This document shows positions 1 to 7,822 of a stretch of 64,000 nt of DNA, piece after piece. The notes under the pieces are model-generated. The model searched no databases, was not told where the DNA came from, and saw nothing but the letters and a program-made list of their open reading frames with translations. The stretch is from contig NZ_CP013002.1 in NCBI RefSeq assembly GCF_001414055.1, forward strand, positions 3,224,001 through 3,288,000, written 5' to 3'. Position 1 is the stretch's first letter. Each line of letters begins with the position of its first letter. This DNA comes from Caulobacter henricii. Its GTDB lineage: Bacteria > Pseudomonadota > Alphaproteobacteria > Caulobacterales > Caulobacteraceae. Made by a program: the position numbers and the translations under genes.

Positions 1-362
1 AGCTTGGGGCCGACGCCCGAGGCGCGACCGACGGCGGCCTTGTCGTCGCGCGCCACGGCGCTGGCCAGTTCGGCCGGCGACAGGACGTCGAGCACCGCCA
101 TGGCGGCCTTGGGTCCGACGCCCTGGATGGCCTGCAGCAGCACAAAGGCCCGGCGATCCTCGCGGGTGCCGAAGCCATAGAGCCGCAGGCCGGCGCTCTC
201 GCTCCACTGGCTCTCGATATGCAGCAGGGTCTCCTCGCCCAGGGCCGGCAGGCGCGACAGGGTGCGCGAGCCGCAGCGCACGACATAGCCGACGCCCATG
301 ACGTCGATCAGGGCCTCTTCCTCGCCGACCTCGGCGACAGCCCCGCGCAGTCTTCCAATCAT
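1..362 (-). CDS. ruvA: Holliday junction branch migration protein RuvA (3' end outside window)
   Basis: RuvA forms the tetramer that holds a four-way DNA junction flat while the RuvB motors drive branch migration. About 120 N-terminal residues are visible. The start MIGRLRG is the family start, followed by the OB-fold (residues ~1-65, ending near LRLYGF) and the first helix-hairpin-helix, with the GVGPK motif twice (around residues 85 and 118). The ATG at 362 lies 13 bp after the ruvC stop, so the two are co-transcribed as ruvC-ruvA; ruvB would be expected next, beyond the left edge. The gene is cut by the window boundary, not truncated in itself. Confidence 0.95.
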   Translation of the reverse strand, partial: MIGRLRGAVAEVGEEEALIDVMGVGYVVRCGSRTLSRLPALGEETLLHIESQWSESAGLRLYGFGTREDRRAFVLLQAIQGVGPKAAMAVLDVLSPAELASAVARDDKAAVGRASGVGPK

Positions 363-375
363 AGCTTTTTGCCGA

Positions 376-900
376 TCATGCGACCCTCCGGTTGGCGACG
401 CGCAGATTGGCGTGGGTGATGGCGACGGCCAGGGCATCGGCGCAGTCGGCCGTGGTCTTGCCGGCCGTCGGCAGCAGGCGGGCGATCATGAAGCCGATCT
501 GGGCCTTGTCGGCCGCCCCGGTGCCGACCACCGCCTTCTTGACCAGGCGGGTGGAGTATTCAGCGACCGGCAGGCCGGCCCGGGCCGGGGCGATCAGAGC
601 CGCGGCGCGGGCATGGCCCAGTTTCAGCGTCGACTGGGCATTGGTGTTGAGAAACACCTCCTCAACCGCCGCTTCGTCGGGGCGATGGGCCTCGATCACC
701 GCGCTGATGCCCTCGAACAGATGCAACAGACGCTGGGCGAAGTCGGCCTTCTCGTCGGGCACGATCACCCCGTGGGCGACATGGCTCATACGCGAGCCCT
801 CGACGGTGACCACGCCCCAGCCGGTGCGGCGCAGGCCGGGGTCGAGCCCCAGGATCCGGATCGGGATGCGATTCATGTTCATCATGTGTTCTCGCAACAT
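376..900 (-). CDS. ruvC: Crossover junction endodeoxyribonuclease RuvC
   Basis: RuvC is the resolvase that nicks Holliday junctions symmetrically after RuvAB migration. The RNase H-like fold is clear: the first catalytic Asp in [14 protein letters not shown] (around residue 20), the acidic VEEVFLN strand with the NAQSTLKLG helix in the middle, and the C-terminal DCADALAVA motif holding the last catalytic Asp residues. Four in-frame ATGs lie at 900, 885, 882 and 876. The first has a GGAGG about 11 nt upstream and was kept, although the family core only begins at IRILGLDPG. Length of 174 residues is typical. Confidence 0.93.
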   Translation of the reverse strand: MLREHMMNMNRIPIRILGLDPGLRRTGWGVVTVEGSRMSHVAHGVIVPDEKADFAQRLLHLFEGISAVIEAHRPDEAAVEEVFLNTNAQSTLKLGHARAAALIAPARAGLPVAEYSTRLVKKAVVGTGAADKAQIGFMIARLLPTAGKTTADCADALAVAITHANLRVANRRVA

Positions 901-1017
901 CGCCTGTTCCGCCTCCGAGGAAAAGCCCCTCTATTGCTAACGCGCCCTTAACGGCGGCCCTTGCGCGCGAGCCCGGCGCGGGCTCTGTTTGGCAAAAGCG
1001 CTTTGGGAGATGAGTTG

Positions 1018-2442
1018 ATGCGTCTGGCAGGATGGATGACGACGGCGGCCATGCTGGCTCTGCCTGTGATGGCGAGCGCGCAAACGACCCCCGCTCCGGC
1101 GGCACCCCGCCCCGACCAGCTGGCCTTCCGGGCGCTTTACAAGGAACTGGTCGAGATCAACACCACCCTGTCGGTCGGCAGTTGCACCGCCGCCGCCGAA
1201 GCCATGGGCGCGCGCCTGAAGGCCGCCGGCTATCCCGACAGCGACGTCCAGGTGGTGGTCCATCCGAAATATCCTCGCGAGGGCTCGCTGGTCGCAGTGC
1301 TGAAGGGGTCCGATCCCAAGGCCAAGGCCATCCTGCTCCTGGCCCATATCGACGTGGTCGAGGCCAATCGCGCCGACTGGACCCGCGACCCGTTCGTGCT
1401 GGTCGAGGAGAACGGCTATTTTTACGGGCGCGGCACCTCCGACGACAAGGCCCAGGCCGCCATCTGGGCCGACAGCCTGGTTCGCCTCAAGCAGTCGGGC
1501 TTCAAGCCCAAGCGCGACATCAAGATGGCCCTGACCTGCGGCGAGGAAAGCGAGGGCTATAACGGCATCGAGGACCTGCTGAAGACCCACCGCCCGCTGG
1601 TCGACGCCGAGTTCGCCCTCAACGAAGGCGCCGACGGCCTGCTGGACGAGCAGGGCCGGGAAGTGGTGCTCGAGGTCCAGGCCGGCGAAAAGGTCTACCA
1701 GGACTTCACCCTGACCGTGACCAATCCGGGCGGCCATTCCAGCCGGCCCCATGGCGCCAATGCCATCTATCAGCTGTCGGCGGCCCTGGACCGGATCGGT
1801 GCCTACCAGTTCCCGCCCCGCTTCATCGATGCGACCCGGGGCTATTTCACCCAAATGCAGCCGCGGGTTCCCGCCGATCAGGCGGCGGCCATGAAGGCTC
1901 TGGTGGCCAATATCGAGGATCCGGCCGCCCTGAAGGTGATCACCGCCGATCCGATGTGGAATTCGATGCTGCGCACGACCTGCGTGGCGACCCTGGTCAG
2001 CGCCGGCCATGCGCCCAATGCCCTGCCGCAGCGCGCCACCGCCAACGTCAATTGCCGCATCCTGCCCGGCACGCCGGTCGAGGAGGTCAAGGCCAAGCTG
2101 GCGGAACTGTCAGCTGATCCGGCCGTCGCGGTCACCCTGGCCCACCCGTCCAAGGCCGCCTCGCCGCCGCCGGCCCTGACCCCGGCCATCATGGGTCCGA
2201 TCACCAAACAGGCCGCCAAACAGTGGCCCGGCGTGCCGATCGTGCCGATCCTGCTGACCGGGGCCACCGACGGGGTGCACACCAATGCCGCCGGCATTCC
2301 GACCTATGGCGTTACCGGCCTGTTCGGCGGCTCGGACGGCGACGGCATTCACGGCCTGAACGAGCGGATGCGGGTCAAGTCGCTATATGACGGCCGCGAC
2401 TTCCTGTTCGGCCTGATCAAGGACTATGCGGGCGGTAAGTAG
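1018..2442 (+). CDS. Exported M20/M25/M40 family zinc metallopeptidase
   Basis: Predicted periplasmic or secreted dipeptidase/carboxypeptidase of the M20 family (474 aa). The ATG at 1018 is chosen because it begins a good Sec signal peptide (MRLAGWMTTAAMLALPVMAS, cleavage after ASA). Metal and catalytic motifs appear in order: AHIDVVEAN (His plus catalytic Asp, ~residue 112), GRGTSDDKAQ (bridging Asp, ~145), CGEESEGYNG (Glu-Glu, ~180), then a dimerisation-domain histidine in NPGGHSSRPH and the last ligand in IHGLNERM near the C terminus. Upstream it is divergent from ruvC with about 117 bp between the starts. Substrate cannot be told from sequence. Confidence 0.88.
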   Translation: MRLAGWMTTAAMLALPVMASAQTTPAPAAPRPDQLAFRALYKELVEINTTLSVGSCTAAAEAMGARLKAAGYPDSDVQVVVHPKYPREGSLVAVLKGSDPKAKAILLLAHIDVVEANRADWTRDPFVLVEENGYFYGRGTSDDKAQAAIWADSLVRLKQSGFKPKRDIKMALTCGEESEGYNGIEDLLKTHRPLVDAEFALNEGADGLLDEQGREVVLEVQAGEKVYQDFTLTVTNPGGHSSRPHGANAIYQLSAALDRIGAYQFPPRFIDATRGYFTQMQPRVPADQAAAMKALVANIEDPAALKVITADPMWNSMLRTTCVATLVSAGHAPNALPQRATANVNCRILPGTPVEEVKAKLAELSADPAVAVTLAHPSKAASPPPALTPAIMGPITKQAAKQWPGVPIVPILLTGATDGVHTNAAGIPTYGVTGLFGGSDGDGIHGLNERMRVKSLYDGRDFLFGLIKDYAGGK

Positions 2443-2458
2443 CCGCTCCGGAACAAAG

Positions 2459-2586
2459 CCCTCTCCCCTTGCGGGAGAGGGTGGCCCGCGGCAGCGGGTC
2501 GGGTGAGGGGTCGCACCGCCCGTTCGGCCGGGTCTTTCAACCCGTCATCCGGCGCTTCGCGCCACCTTCTCCCGCCAGGGGATAAG
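2459..2586. repeat. REP/BIME-like pair at a convergent gene junction
   Basis: Two related repeat units face each other between the M20 peptidase and the nucleoside hydrolase. The left unit has palindrome CTCTCCCCTTGCGGGAGAG, a second hairpin around GCCCGCGGCAGCGGGT, then GGTGAGGGG. The right unit, read in reverse, has CTGGCGGGAGAAGG, hairpin GGCGCGAAGCGCC, then GGATGACGGG. It ends 2 bp from the hydrolase stop codon. The architecture matches the arms of the DUF559 element at 4903-5418. Confidence 0.75.
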
Positions 2587-2588
2587 GA

Positions 2589-3518
2589 TCAGACCGCCGC
2601 CTTCGCCCCGAACAGCGTCGCCACAATCAGCGCCTCGACCGCCTCGGCATCGACAGCCACGCAGATCTCGGCATTGGGCTCGCCATCGATCAGGTCGATC
2701 CGGCCCTGACGCATGCCGTCGACCGAGACCCGCAGCCGGGCCGGTTCGAAGGTGAAGGCCTCGGGCGCGATCAGGCTGGCGGCGGCCACCGCATCATGCG
2801 GATGGCAGGCCCCTTCCGTCCCCCAGGCCTGGGCGTGGAAGTCGAGATAGGCCCCGGCCGCCCGCAGCAGACGCGCCGACAGCGGCGATCCGCAAGCGGC
2901 AGAGCCTGCCTCCAGCGCCGCCCGGCTCAGGGTGATGCGGCTTGAAACATCCATCGGCATCAGACGCGGGCGAACCCCGGCCTCCAGCACCCGCTGCAGG
3001 GCCTCAGGATCGCTCCAGCTGTTGAAATCGGCCCCGCCGGCGGCCTTGCCCTCGACGGCAAAGGCCCCGGCCATGACCGTGGGTCGCCAGTCGCGAAAGG
3101 CGATGGGATCGTCCAGCAGGCCCTGGGCGAGATTGGTCAGGGGCCCCAGGAACAGGCCGGTGATCCGGCGGCGGGCCACGAAGGCCAGCAGGCTGACCCC
3201 ATGGCCGCGATCCAGTTCCGGCAGTTTCCAGCGCTGCGAGAACCCGGCCCCGTTCAGGCCGTCGGCCCCATGGGCCGGCCGCATGCGCTCGACCCGGCGC
3301 TTGGCCAGGCCCGACCCGGCCCCGATATAGACCTCGGCCCCGCAGCCGGCGAGGCGCAGCACGCCCCGGGCATTGGCGGCGGCCTGGTCGACATAGGTAT
3401 TGCCGAATACCGCCGAGACCGAGCCCACCTCGATCACGTCGCGGGCCCGGGCCAGCATGGCCAGGGCCAGGGCATCGTCCACGCCGCAGTCGGTGTCGAT
3501 ATGAACGCGCAGGGTCAT
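2589..3518 (-). CDS. Inosine/uridine-preferring nucleoside hydrolase family protein
   Basis: Calcium-dependent N-ribohydrolase that splits nucleosides into base plus ribose for purine/pyrimidine salvage. The N terminus has the diagnostic calcium-binding cluster DTDCGVDDALA (residues 8-18), followed by SAVFGNTYVDQAAANA (position of the family's GN motif) and a central GPLTNLAQ motif near residue 128. Length of 309 aa fits the family, and no signal peptide is seen, so it is cytosolic. The gene converges on the M20 peptidase with a REP-like pair in between. Base specificity cannot be assigned. Confidence 0.87.
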   Translation of the reverse strand: MTLRVHIDTDCGVDDALALAMLARARDVIEVGSVSAVFGNTYVDQAAANARGVLRLAGCGAEVYIGAGSGLAKRRVERMRPAHGADGLNGAGFSQRWKLPELDRGHGVSLLAFVARRRITGLFLGPLTNLAQGLLDDPIAFRDWRPTVMAGAFAVEGKAAGGADFNSWSDPEALQRVLEAGVRPRLMPMDVSSRITLSRAALEAGSAACGSPLSARLLRAAGAYLDFHAQAWGTEGACHPHDAVAAASLIAPEAFTFEPARLRVSVDGMRQGRIDLIDGEPNAEICVAVDAEAVEALIVATLFGAKAAV

Positions 3519-3601
3519 GCGTTCACTGTAGCCGAGCGGATGTGACCGCGAGAAGACGGTAAAGGTTTGACGCTCCGGCCGCCGGACGCTTTGCTGGCCC
3601 C

Positions 3602-4066
3602 ATGAGCGCGCCCGAAACCCAGCTGGCCGGCTTCATCGCCCGCTTCACACCCGACATCGCGGCCTGTGGAACCGAGGTCCTGGCCAGGCTGGCGGCGCGC
3701 ATTCCCGAGGCCGAGCGCCTCGTCTACGACAATTACAACGCCCTGGCCGTGGGCTTTGGTCCCGACGAACGGGCCTCGACCGTGATCCTGTCCGTCGCCT
3801 TCTATCCGCGATGGGTCAGCCTGTTCTTCATGCAGGGTGCCGGACTGGACGACCCGCACGGCATACTGAAAGGCCAGGGCTCGACCGTACGGCACGTCGT
3901 CCTGACCCAGGCCGGGGACCTGGACCGCCCCGAAATCTCGACGATGATCGACCAGGCCCTGGTCAAGGCGAAAAAGCCGCTCCCGGTCGATGGCCAGGGG
4001 CGGCTTCTGATCAAGTCGGTCTCGGCCAGGCAGCGTCCCCGCCGGCCGGGCCCCGATATCGGCTAG
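3602..4066 (+). CDS. DUF1801 domain protein
   Basis: Small cytosolic protein of 154 aa resembling DUF1801 (YdhG-like) proteins, a family with an SCP2-like or frataxin-like alpha/beta fold and no settled function. Typical family features are the [11 protein letters not shown] segment (~residue 42), the [13 protein letters not shown] strand pair (~60) and the central H-x-x-LT strand ([12 protein letters not shown], ~98). The C-terminal 20 residues are basic and proline-rich (RQRPRRPGP). It is divergent from the nucleoside hydrolase gene and its stop overlaps the convergent yebC stop by 4 bp. Confidence 0.72.
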   Translation: MSAPETQLAGFIARFTPDIAACGTEVLARLAARIPEAERLVYDNYNALAVGFGPDERASTVILSVAFYPRWVSLFFMQGAGLDDPHGILKGQGSTVRHVVLTQAGDLDRPEISTMIDQALVKAKKPLPVDGQGRLLIKSVSARQRPRRPGPDIG

Positions 4067-4818
4067 CCCAGCTTGGCCAGGTCTTCGTCGCTGATCTCTT
4101 CGTTCGAATAGACGTTCTGGACGTCATCATCGTCGTTGAGCATGTCCAGCAGCTTCATCAGGGTGGCGACGCTGTCGCCGGTCACCGGAACCTGCATCTT
4201 GGGACGCCAAGCAATCTTGGTGTTGGAGGCTGCGCCGAACCGGGCTTCCAGGGCGGCGGCCACCTCATTGAGGCTTTCGAAGGCGGTATAGACGGTATGG
4301 CCTTCGCCCTCCTCGTCCATGTCCGACTCGACGTCATCGGCGCCGGCCTCGATGGCGGCTTCCATCATGGCGTCTTCGCTGGCGGCCTTGGCCGGATACC
4401 CGATCTGGCCGACATGGTCGAAGTTGAAGGTCACCGAGCCGGTGGCCCCCATATTGCCGCCCAGCTTGGTGAAATAGGAGCGGACATTGGCGGCGGCGCG
4501 GTTGCGGTTGTCGGTCAGCACCTCGACGATGATGCCCACGCCGCCGGCGGCGACGCCTTCGTAGCGGATCTCGGTATAGTCGGCCGCATCGCCCATCTGC
4601 GACTTCTTGATCGCGCGGTCGATGACGTCCTTGGGCAGGCTCTCGGCCTTGGCGTTGTTCACGGCCAGGCGCAGGCGCGGGTTCATGTTCGGGTCAGGCA
4701 GGCCCGCCTTGGCGGCCACGGTGATTTCCCGCGACAGCTTGGAGAACAGCTTGGAGCGCGCGGCATCGGCGCGGCCCTTGCGGTGCATGATATTCTTGAA
4801 TTTCGAGTGGCCGGCCAT
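4063..4818 (-). CDS. yebC: YebC/PmpR (TACO1) family protein
   Basis: Members of this family act as transcriptional regulators or, as mitochondrial TACO1 and bacterial YebC, help ribosomes through proline-rich stretches. The N terminus [16 protein letters not shown] is the family signature, followed by [19 protein letters not shown] (~residue 47) and the acidic middle domain around [12 protein letters not shown]. Length is 251 aa, as usual. In alphaproteobacteria it commonly lies near ruvC-ruvA as it does here, although a repeat-flanked DUF559 gene now sits just upstream of its start. Confidence 0.93.
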   Translation of the reverse strand: MAGHSKFKNIMHRKGRADAARSKLFSKLSREITVAAKAGLPDPNMNPRLRLAVNNAKAESLPKDVIDRAIKKSQMGDAADYTEIRYEGVAAGGVGIIVEVLTDNRNRAAANVRSYFTKLGGNMGATGSVTFNFDHVGQIGYPAKAASEDAMMEAAIEAGADDVESDMDEEGEGHTVYTAFESLNEVAAALEARFGAASNTKIAWRPKMQVPVTGDSVATLMKLLDMLNDDDDVQNVYSNEEISDEDLAKLG

Positions 4819-4902
4819 TCGGGGGCTCTATCTCTGGTCTGGTGATGGAGTTTGGGCGCGCTTCTAGCCCCTGGAGCGGGGTTTTGTCACTCAAATCTAG
4901 GA

Positions 4903-4960
4903 CCTCTCCCAGAGGGAGAGGAGGGGCCCATGGCGAAGCCATGGGAGGTGAGGGGTTACG
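4903..4960 (+). repeat. Left inverted repeat arm of the DUF559 element
   Basis: The arm contains an outer palindrome CCTCTCCCAGAGGGAGAGG (4903-4921), a perfect hairpin CCCATGGCGAAGCCATGGG (4927-4945) with a GAA loop, and the tail AGGTGAGGGGTTACG. The TTA near its end (4956-4958) supplies the stop codon of the DUF559 gene. Confidence 0.85.
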
Positions 4961-5330
4961 CTTTCAGCCGGAGTGTCGCGCAGATGGCGTCGGCAACCCC
5001 GCCGGGGTCGGTCAGGACAAGCTCGTTGTCGAAGCGCAGAACGCGGAAGCCGCAGCGTTCGAGCACCACGGTCCGCAGAGCATCGTGCACGACCCGCTCC
5101 TCGTGCGATGCGCCATCCAACTCCACGATCAGGCTCGCCTCGCGACACAGGAAGTCCGCGAAGTAGCGATCAACCGGAACCTGGCGACGGAACTTGAAGC
5201 CGTTCAGGCGGCGGCCTCGAACAATAGCCCAGAGCTTGGACTCCGCGAGAGTCTGGCTGCGGCGGAGGCGACGGGCGTTACTGACGGGATCCATGAGCGC
5301 GATCATGAAATCAACTTCCACGCGCATCAA
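4956..5330 (-). CDS. DUF559 family protein (Vsr-like endonuclease fold)
   Basis: DUF559 (PF04480) proteins are small PD-(D/E)XK-type nucleases related to the very-short-patch repair enzyme Vsr; cellular roles are mostly unknown. The 124-aa product shows the family core in order: RRSQTLAESKLWAIVR (residues ~23-38), LNGFKFRRQVPVDRYFADF (~43-61) and LIVELDGASHEE (~68-79), whose D and E in ELDG are the expected catalytic acids. There are several possible starts (TTG 5330, ATG 5327, ATG 5306); conserved sequence begins near NARRLRR. It lies inside inverted repeats and its stop codon is within the left arm, which suggests gene and repeats travel together. Confidence 0.82.
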   Translation of the reverse strand: MMRVEVDFMIALMDPVSNARRLRRSQTLAESKLWAIVRGRRLNGFKFRRQVPVDRYFADFLCREASLIVELDGASHEERVVHDALRTVVLERCGFRVLRFDNELVLTDPGGVADAICATLRLKA

Positions 5331-5360
5331 TGCCAGAAACGCGCGTTTCGCTGTTGGCGC

Positions 5361-5418
5361 CGTAACCCCTCACCTCCCACCGCTTCGCGGCGGGTCCCTC
5401 CTCTCCCTCTGGGAGAGG
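5361..5418 (-). repeat. Right inverted repeat arm of the DUF559 element
   Basis: Reverse complement of the left arm with changes concentrated in the inner hairpin: the stem here reads CCCGCCGC-GAA-GCGGTGGG instead of CCCATGGC-GAA-GCCATGGG. Outer palindrome and GGTGAGGGGTTACG tail are identical in both arms. It ends 3 bp from the stop codon of the neighbouring gene. Confidence 0.85.
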
Positions 5419-5421
5419 ATT

Positions 5422-6243
5422 TTATACGGTGGGCACCGTCGCCTTCAGCCGTCCGCCCACCCGGATCGGCTCGACGCGGAGGGCCAGGCCGGTGCGGTCA
5501 TCGGTCTCGACGAAGACGCCGCAGACCGTGGCCGGACCCGAGGCCGGCGTGTAGCGGCCGCCGCTGATCTTGGTGGTGAAGCGCCGCAGGGGCTCTTCCT
5601 TCTGGTTGCCGATCACGCTGTCATAGTCGGCGCAGGCCCCGGCATCGGTCTGGTAGGCGGTGCCGCCGGGCAGGATCTGGGCGTCGGCGGTCGGCACATG
5701 GGTGTGGGTGCCGACCACCAGCGAGGCGCGGCCGTCGCAATAGTGGCCCATGGCCATCTTCTCGGAGGTGGCTTCGCAGTGCATGTCGACCACCACCGCA
5801 TCGGCCACCTGGCCCAGCGGGGCCTTGTCCAGCTCGCGGTCGGCGGCGGCGAAGGGGTCGTCCATGGCGTCCATGTGGACGCGGCCCAAGAGGTTGATGA
5901 CCATGATGGTCCGGCCGCGCTCGGTCTGGAACAGATGGCTGCCCCGACCCGGCGCATCCGACAGGATCGGATAGTTGGCCGGTCGTATCAGTCTCGGTTC
6001 CCGAACAATGTAGGTCAGGGCCTCGCGCTGGTCCCAGCTGTGATTGCCGAGGGTCAGACAGTCGGCCCCGGCCTCAAACAGCTCGCGGGCGGTGTTCTCG
6101 GTGATGCCGAAGCCGGCGGCGGCGTTTTCGGCATTGATGATCACGAACTCGAGGTCGAGGTCACGGCGCAGGGCGGGCAGATGATCGGCCAGACCGTCGC
6201 GGCCCGACTTGCCGACGACATCGCCGAAGAAAGCAAAACGCAT
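5422..6243 (-). CDS. YmdB family metallophosphoesterase
   Basis: TIGR00282/YmdB proteins are di-iron phosphoesterases; the Bacillus enzyme hydrolyses 2',3'-cyclic nucleotides and affects RNA turnover and biofilm decisions. The 273-aa product has the family metal ligands: FFGDVVGKSGR at the N terminus, INAENAAAGFGIT (~residue 38), TLGNHSWDQRE (~65), DMHCEATSEKMAMG (~148) and VGTHTHVPTAD (~177). It is downstream of the folate enzyme on the same strand with about 31 bp between them. Its own 3' end touches the DUF559 element. Biological role here is unknown. Confidence 0.88.
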   Translation of the reverse strand: MRFAFFGDVVGKSGRDGLADHLPALRRDLDLEFVIINAENAAAGFGITENTARELFEAGADCLTLGNHSWDQREALTYIVREPRLIRPANYPILSDAPGRGSHLFQTERGRTIMVINLLGRVHMDAMDDPFAAADRELDKAPLGQVADAVVVDMHCEATSEKMAMGHYCDGRASLVVGTHTHVPTADAQILPGGTAYQTDAGACADYDSVIGNQKEEPLRRFTTKISGGRYTPASGPATVCGVFVETDDRTGLALRVEPIRVGGRLKATVPTV

Positions 6244-6274
6244 AGAGATTCCTTGGTGCGGCTCTGCGTGAGCC

Positions 6275-6871
6275 TCAGACTTTCACGGCGATATACTCCT
6301 TTTCCGTGAGAATGGCGTCCAGCGCTTGATCATGGGGTTCATGCGGCAAATTCGCCGTCTGCTGGCCGCTATAGGCCAGGCCCAGGGCGAACACATCGCG
6401 CCGCGCCTTCAGGCCCTCCAGCGCCCGATCATAATAGCCGCCGCCCTGTCCCAGCCGCCGTCCCTGGCGGTCAAAGGCCAGCAACGGCACGACAACGAGG
6501 TCCGGCTCGACCACCGCCTGATCGCCGCCCGGGGCCTGCAGGCCGATGGCGTCGCGCACCAGAGGCCGGGCCCGGTCCCAGATCCGGAAGACCATGCGGC
6601 CGACCTCGCCCTCGACCGAGGGCAGGGCCAGGGTCCAGCCGGCTTCGGCCAGATTGTCGGCCAGGGCATGGGTCGAGAGCTCCGAGCCCAGGCCCTGATA
6701 GAGCGCAGCGACCTGGCCGCCGGCCTGTGGAAAGCGGGCGGCCAGGGGCGCGCGTCCGACCTCGGCAGCCATCCAGGCGGCCTGGGGAAGCTCCCGGGCC
6801 AGGATCTTGCGCCGGGTCCGGACAAACATCCGCAGGGCGGCCTTGGCAGAGGCGGGATCAGTGAGGGTCAA
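6275..6871 (-). CDS. 5-formyltetrahydrofolate cyclo-ligase
   Basis: ATP-dependent conversion of 5-formyl-THF to 5,10-methenyl-THF, recycling the storage form of folate. The C-terminal part carries the family signature FDRQGRRLGQGGGYYDRAL (~residues 135-153) and the ending HDQALDAILTE. The reading frame opens with TTG at 6871, whose TTGA overlaps the TGA of the upstream small membrane protein, so translational coupling is likely. In many proteobacteria this gene (ygfA) follows zapA and the 6S RNA gene, and the same order is present here, which supports both this call and the 6S RNA call. Confidence 0.9.
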   Translation of the reverse strand: MTLTDPASAKAALRMFVRTRRKILARELPQAAWMAAEVGRAPLAARFPQAGGQVAALYQGLGSELSTHALADNLAEAGWTLALPSVEGEVGRMVFRIWDRARPLVRDAIGLQAPGGDQAVVEPDLVVVPLLAFDRQGRRLGQGGGYYDRALEGLKARRDVFALGLAYSGQQTANLPHEPHDQALDAILTEKEYIAVKV

Positions 6872-7104
6872 GACAGATCAGACGGATCAGTTGGATTAGA
6901 TGGATCAGACGCCCGATAGGTCAGCCAGACCACGCCGAGCAGAAGCAGGATCAGGGCGCACTGCACCCAAAGCCGCAGATCATCGGCGATCCTGGCCGTG
7001 CCGATCATCGCGATGAAAAACAGGATGGTGACCAACCAGCCCTGCCATCCGGTCGGCCGCGGGCCGCCCCCGAAGGGCTTGGGTCCAAACCAGCCGGATT
7101 TCAT
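6868..7104 (-). CDS. Small two-helix membrane protein
   Basis: A 78-aa product with a Gly/Pro-rich N-terminal stretch (KPFGGGPRPTGWQGW), then two hydrophobic segments, LVTILFFIAMIGTARIA (~21-37) and WVQCALILLLLGVVWLTY (~43-60), and a short polar tail of repeated Asp-Pro-Ser/Thr. The ATG at 7104 was chosen over an upstream ATG because further upstream the frame would run into the predicted 6S RNA. Its stop overlaps the TTG start of the cyclo-ligase gene. I do not recognise a family; the function is unknown. Confidence 0.6.
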   Translation of the reverse strand: MKSGWFGPKPFGGGPRPTGWQGWLVTILFFIAMIGTARIADDLRLWVQCALILLLLGVVWLTYRASDPSNPTDPSDLS

Positions 7105-7149
7105 GATCGCCTCGGCGAGCAGGGAACGGGGTGGCGGCGCCATGAAGAA

Positions 7150-7300
7150 CCGTGAAGACGTTTCAATCCACTCGAACCTGTTAGTTACAGGTGGGCCCCG
7201 TGTTCCCGCAGCCACAGCCACGGGAGGGAACAGGTCCCGATAGAGAGATTAAGGTCCCTGGGAATAGAAATCTTCGACGAGGGCCACAGCAGACCCGCCG
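7150..7300 (-). ncRNA. ssrS: 6S RNA (ssrS), approximate ends
   Basis: 6S RNA is a long imperfect hairpin that binds the housekeeping RNA polymerase holoenzyme in stationary phase. The position, between zapA and 5-formyl-THF cyclo-ligase on the same strand, is the classic one. Read on the minus strand it contains CGGGAACACGGGGCCCACCT, which resembles the conserved 3' strand of alphaproteobacterial 6S RNAs as I remember it. Facing segments GGGACCTGTTCCC and CCCGTGG could form the closing stem. Ends are estimates, since no promoter or terminator could be fixed by eye. A covariance-model search would settle it. Confidence 0.55.
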
Positions 7301-7369
7301 TCAATGAAGATAGGCGTTCAGTGAGCCAGGCGCCAGCGTTGCGGTGTCGCGGAGGGCGAATAGTGCGAA

Positions 7370-7483
7370 CTTTCCCCCTCCGCGCCTTCGGCGCTCCTCC
7401 CCCGTAGGGGGAAGATGAGATCAGCGTGCTTCATCTTCCCCCTACGGGGGAGGACGACCGCGAAGCGGTCAGGAGGGGGCGAG
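7370..7483. repeat. Bipartite REP-like element at the zapA 3' end
   Basis: Two half-elements point outward from a centre of GAAGATGA ... TCATCTTC. Each half has a palindrome (CCCCCGTAGGGGG or CCCCCTACGGGGG), a second hairpin with a variable stem (GCGCCTTCGGCGC on the left, GACCGCGAAGCGGTC on the right) and a terminal CCCCCTC / AGGAGGGGG. The right half ends in GGGCGAG directly against the TTA that is the zapA stop codon. Confidence 0.8.
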
Positions 7484-7822
7484 TTACTCCGCCGCCAGCT
7501 TCTCGATGCGCTCGGCTGCGGCGTCGATGGCGCGGATGGCGGCGATTTCGATGCGGCTGGCTTCGCGGTTCTGCTCGGTCTGCAGGCGCGAAAGTTCGCT
7601 CTGGGCGTGGGCCAGGCGCAGCTTCAGGTCGCTGAGCTCATCGGCCAGCAGCAGGGCCCCCATCAGGAACAGCCGGGTCTCGCCCAGCTGGCCGACATCC
7701 TGGCTGACCTGCCGCACCTGTCGATCGAACAGGCGGGCAATCTCCAGCAGGTGCGGCTCCTGGCCGTCCTCGCAACCGACCGTATAGGGACGACCGTTCA
7801 CCTGGATGGTCAGTTGGGCCAT
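7484..7822 (-). CDS. zapA: Cell division protein ZapA
   Basis: ZapA crosslinks FtsZ protofilaments at the division site. The 112-aa product starts with the ZapA head domain, MAQLTIQVNGRPYTVGCEDG, followed by a helix (HLLEIARLFDRQVRQVSQ) and a long C-terminal coiled coil from about residue 58 (LLLADELSDLKLRLAHAQSE). It overlaps the upstream coiled-coil gene by 13 bp, so the two are coupled. The 6S RNA and 5-formyl-THF cyclo-ligase follow downstream as in many proteobacteria. A REP-like repeat abuts its stop. Confidence 0.9.
   Translation of the reverse strand: MAQLTIQVNGRPYTVGCEDGQEPHLLEIARLFDRQVRQVSQDVGQLGETRLFLMGALLLADELSDLKLRLAHAQSELSRLQTEQNREASRIEIAAIRAIDAAAERIEKLAAE

Larger units (their letters stand above)
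4903..5418 (-). mobile_element. Candidate compact element: DUF559 endonuclease gene between 58-bp inverted repeats
   Basis: A single small nuclease gene is enclosed by two 58-bp inverted repeats (4903-4960 and 5361-5418) that agree at 51 of 58 positions by direct comparison. Six of the seven differences fall in a hairpin stem or its base and mostly preserve pairing. The block sits between yebC and the ymdB-like gene, two genes on the same strand, and its right end is 3 bp from the ymdB-like stop codon. I saw no target-site duplication. The architecture is visible; mobility is inference. Confidence 0.6.

Noticed and set aside
937..2010. Long open frame on the minus strand opposite the M20 peptidase
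   Set aside because: Its product is low-complexity Gly/Ala/Arg/Gln sequence without domains; such antisense frames are a by-product of high third-position GC. The same holds for those at 20375-21418, 24226-25545, 27653-29602, 29899-31587, 31295-32710, 39948-41864 and 48299-49885.
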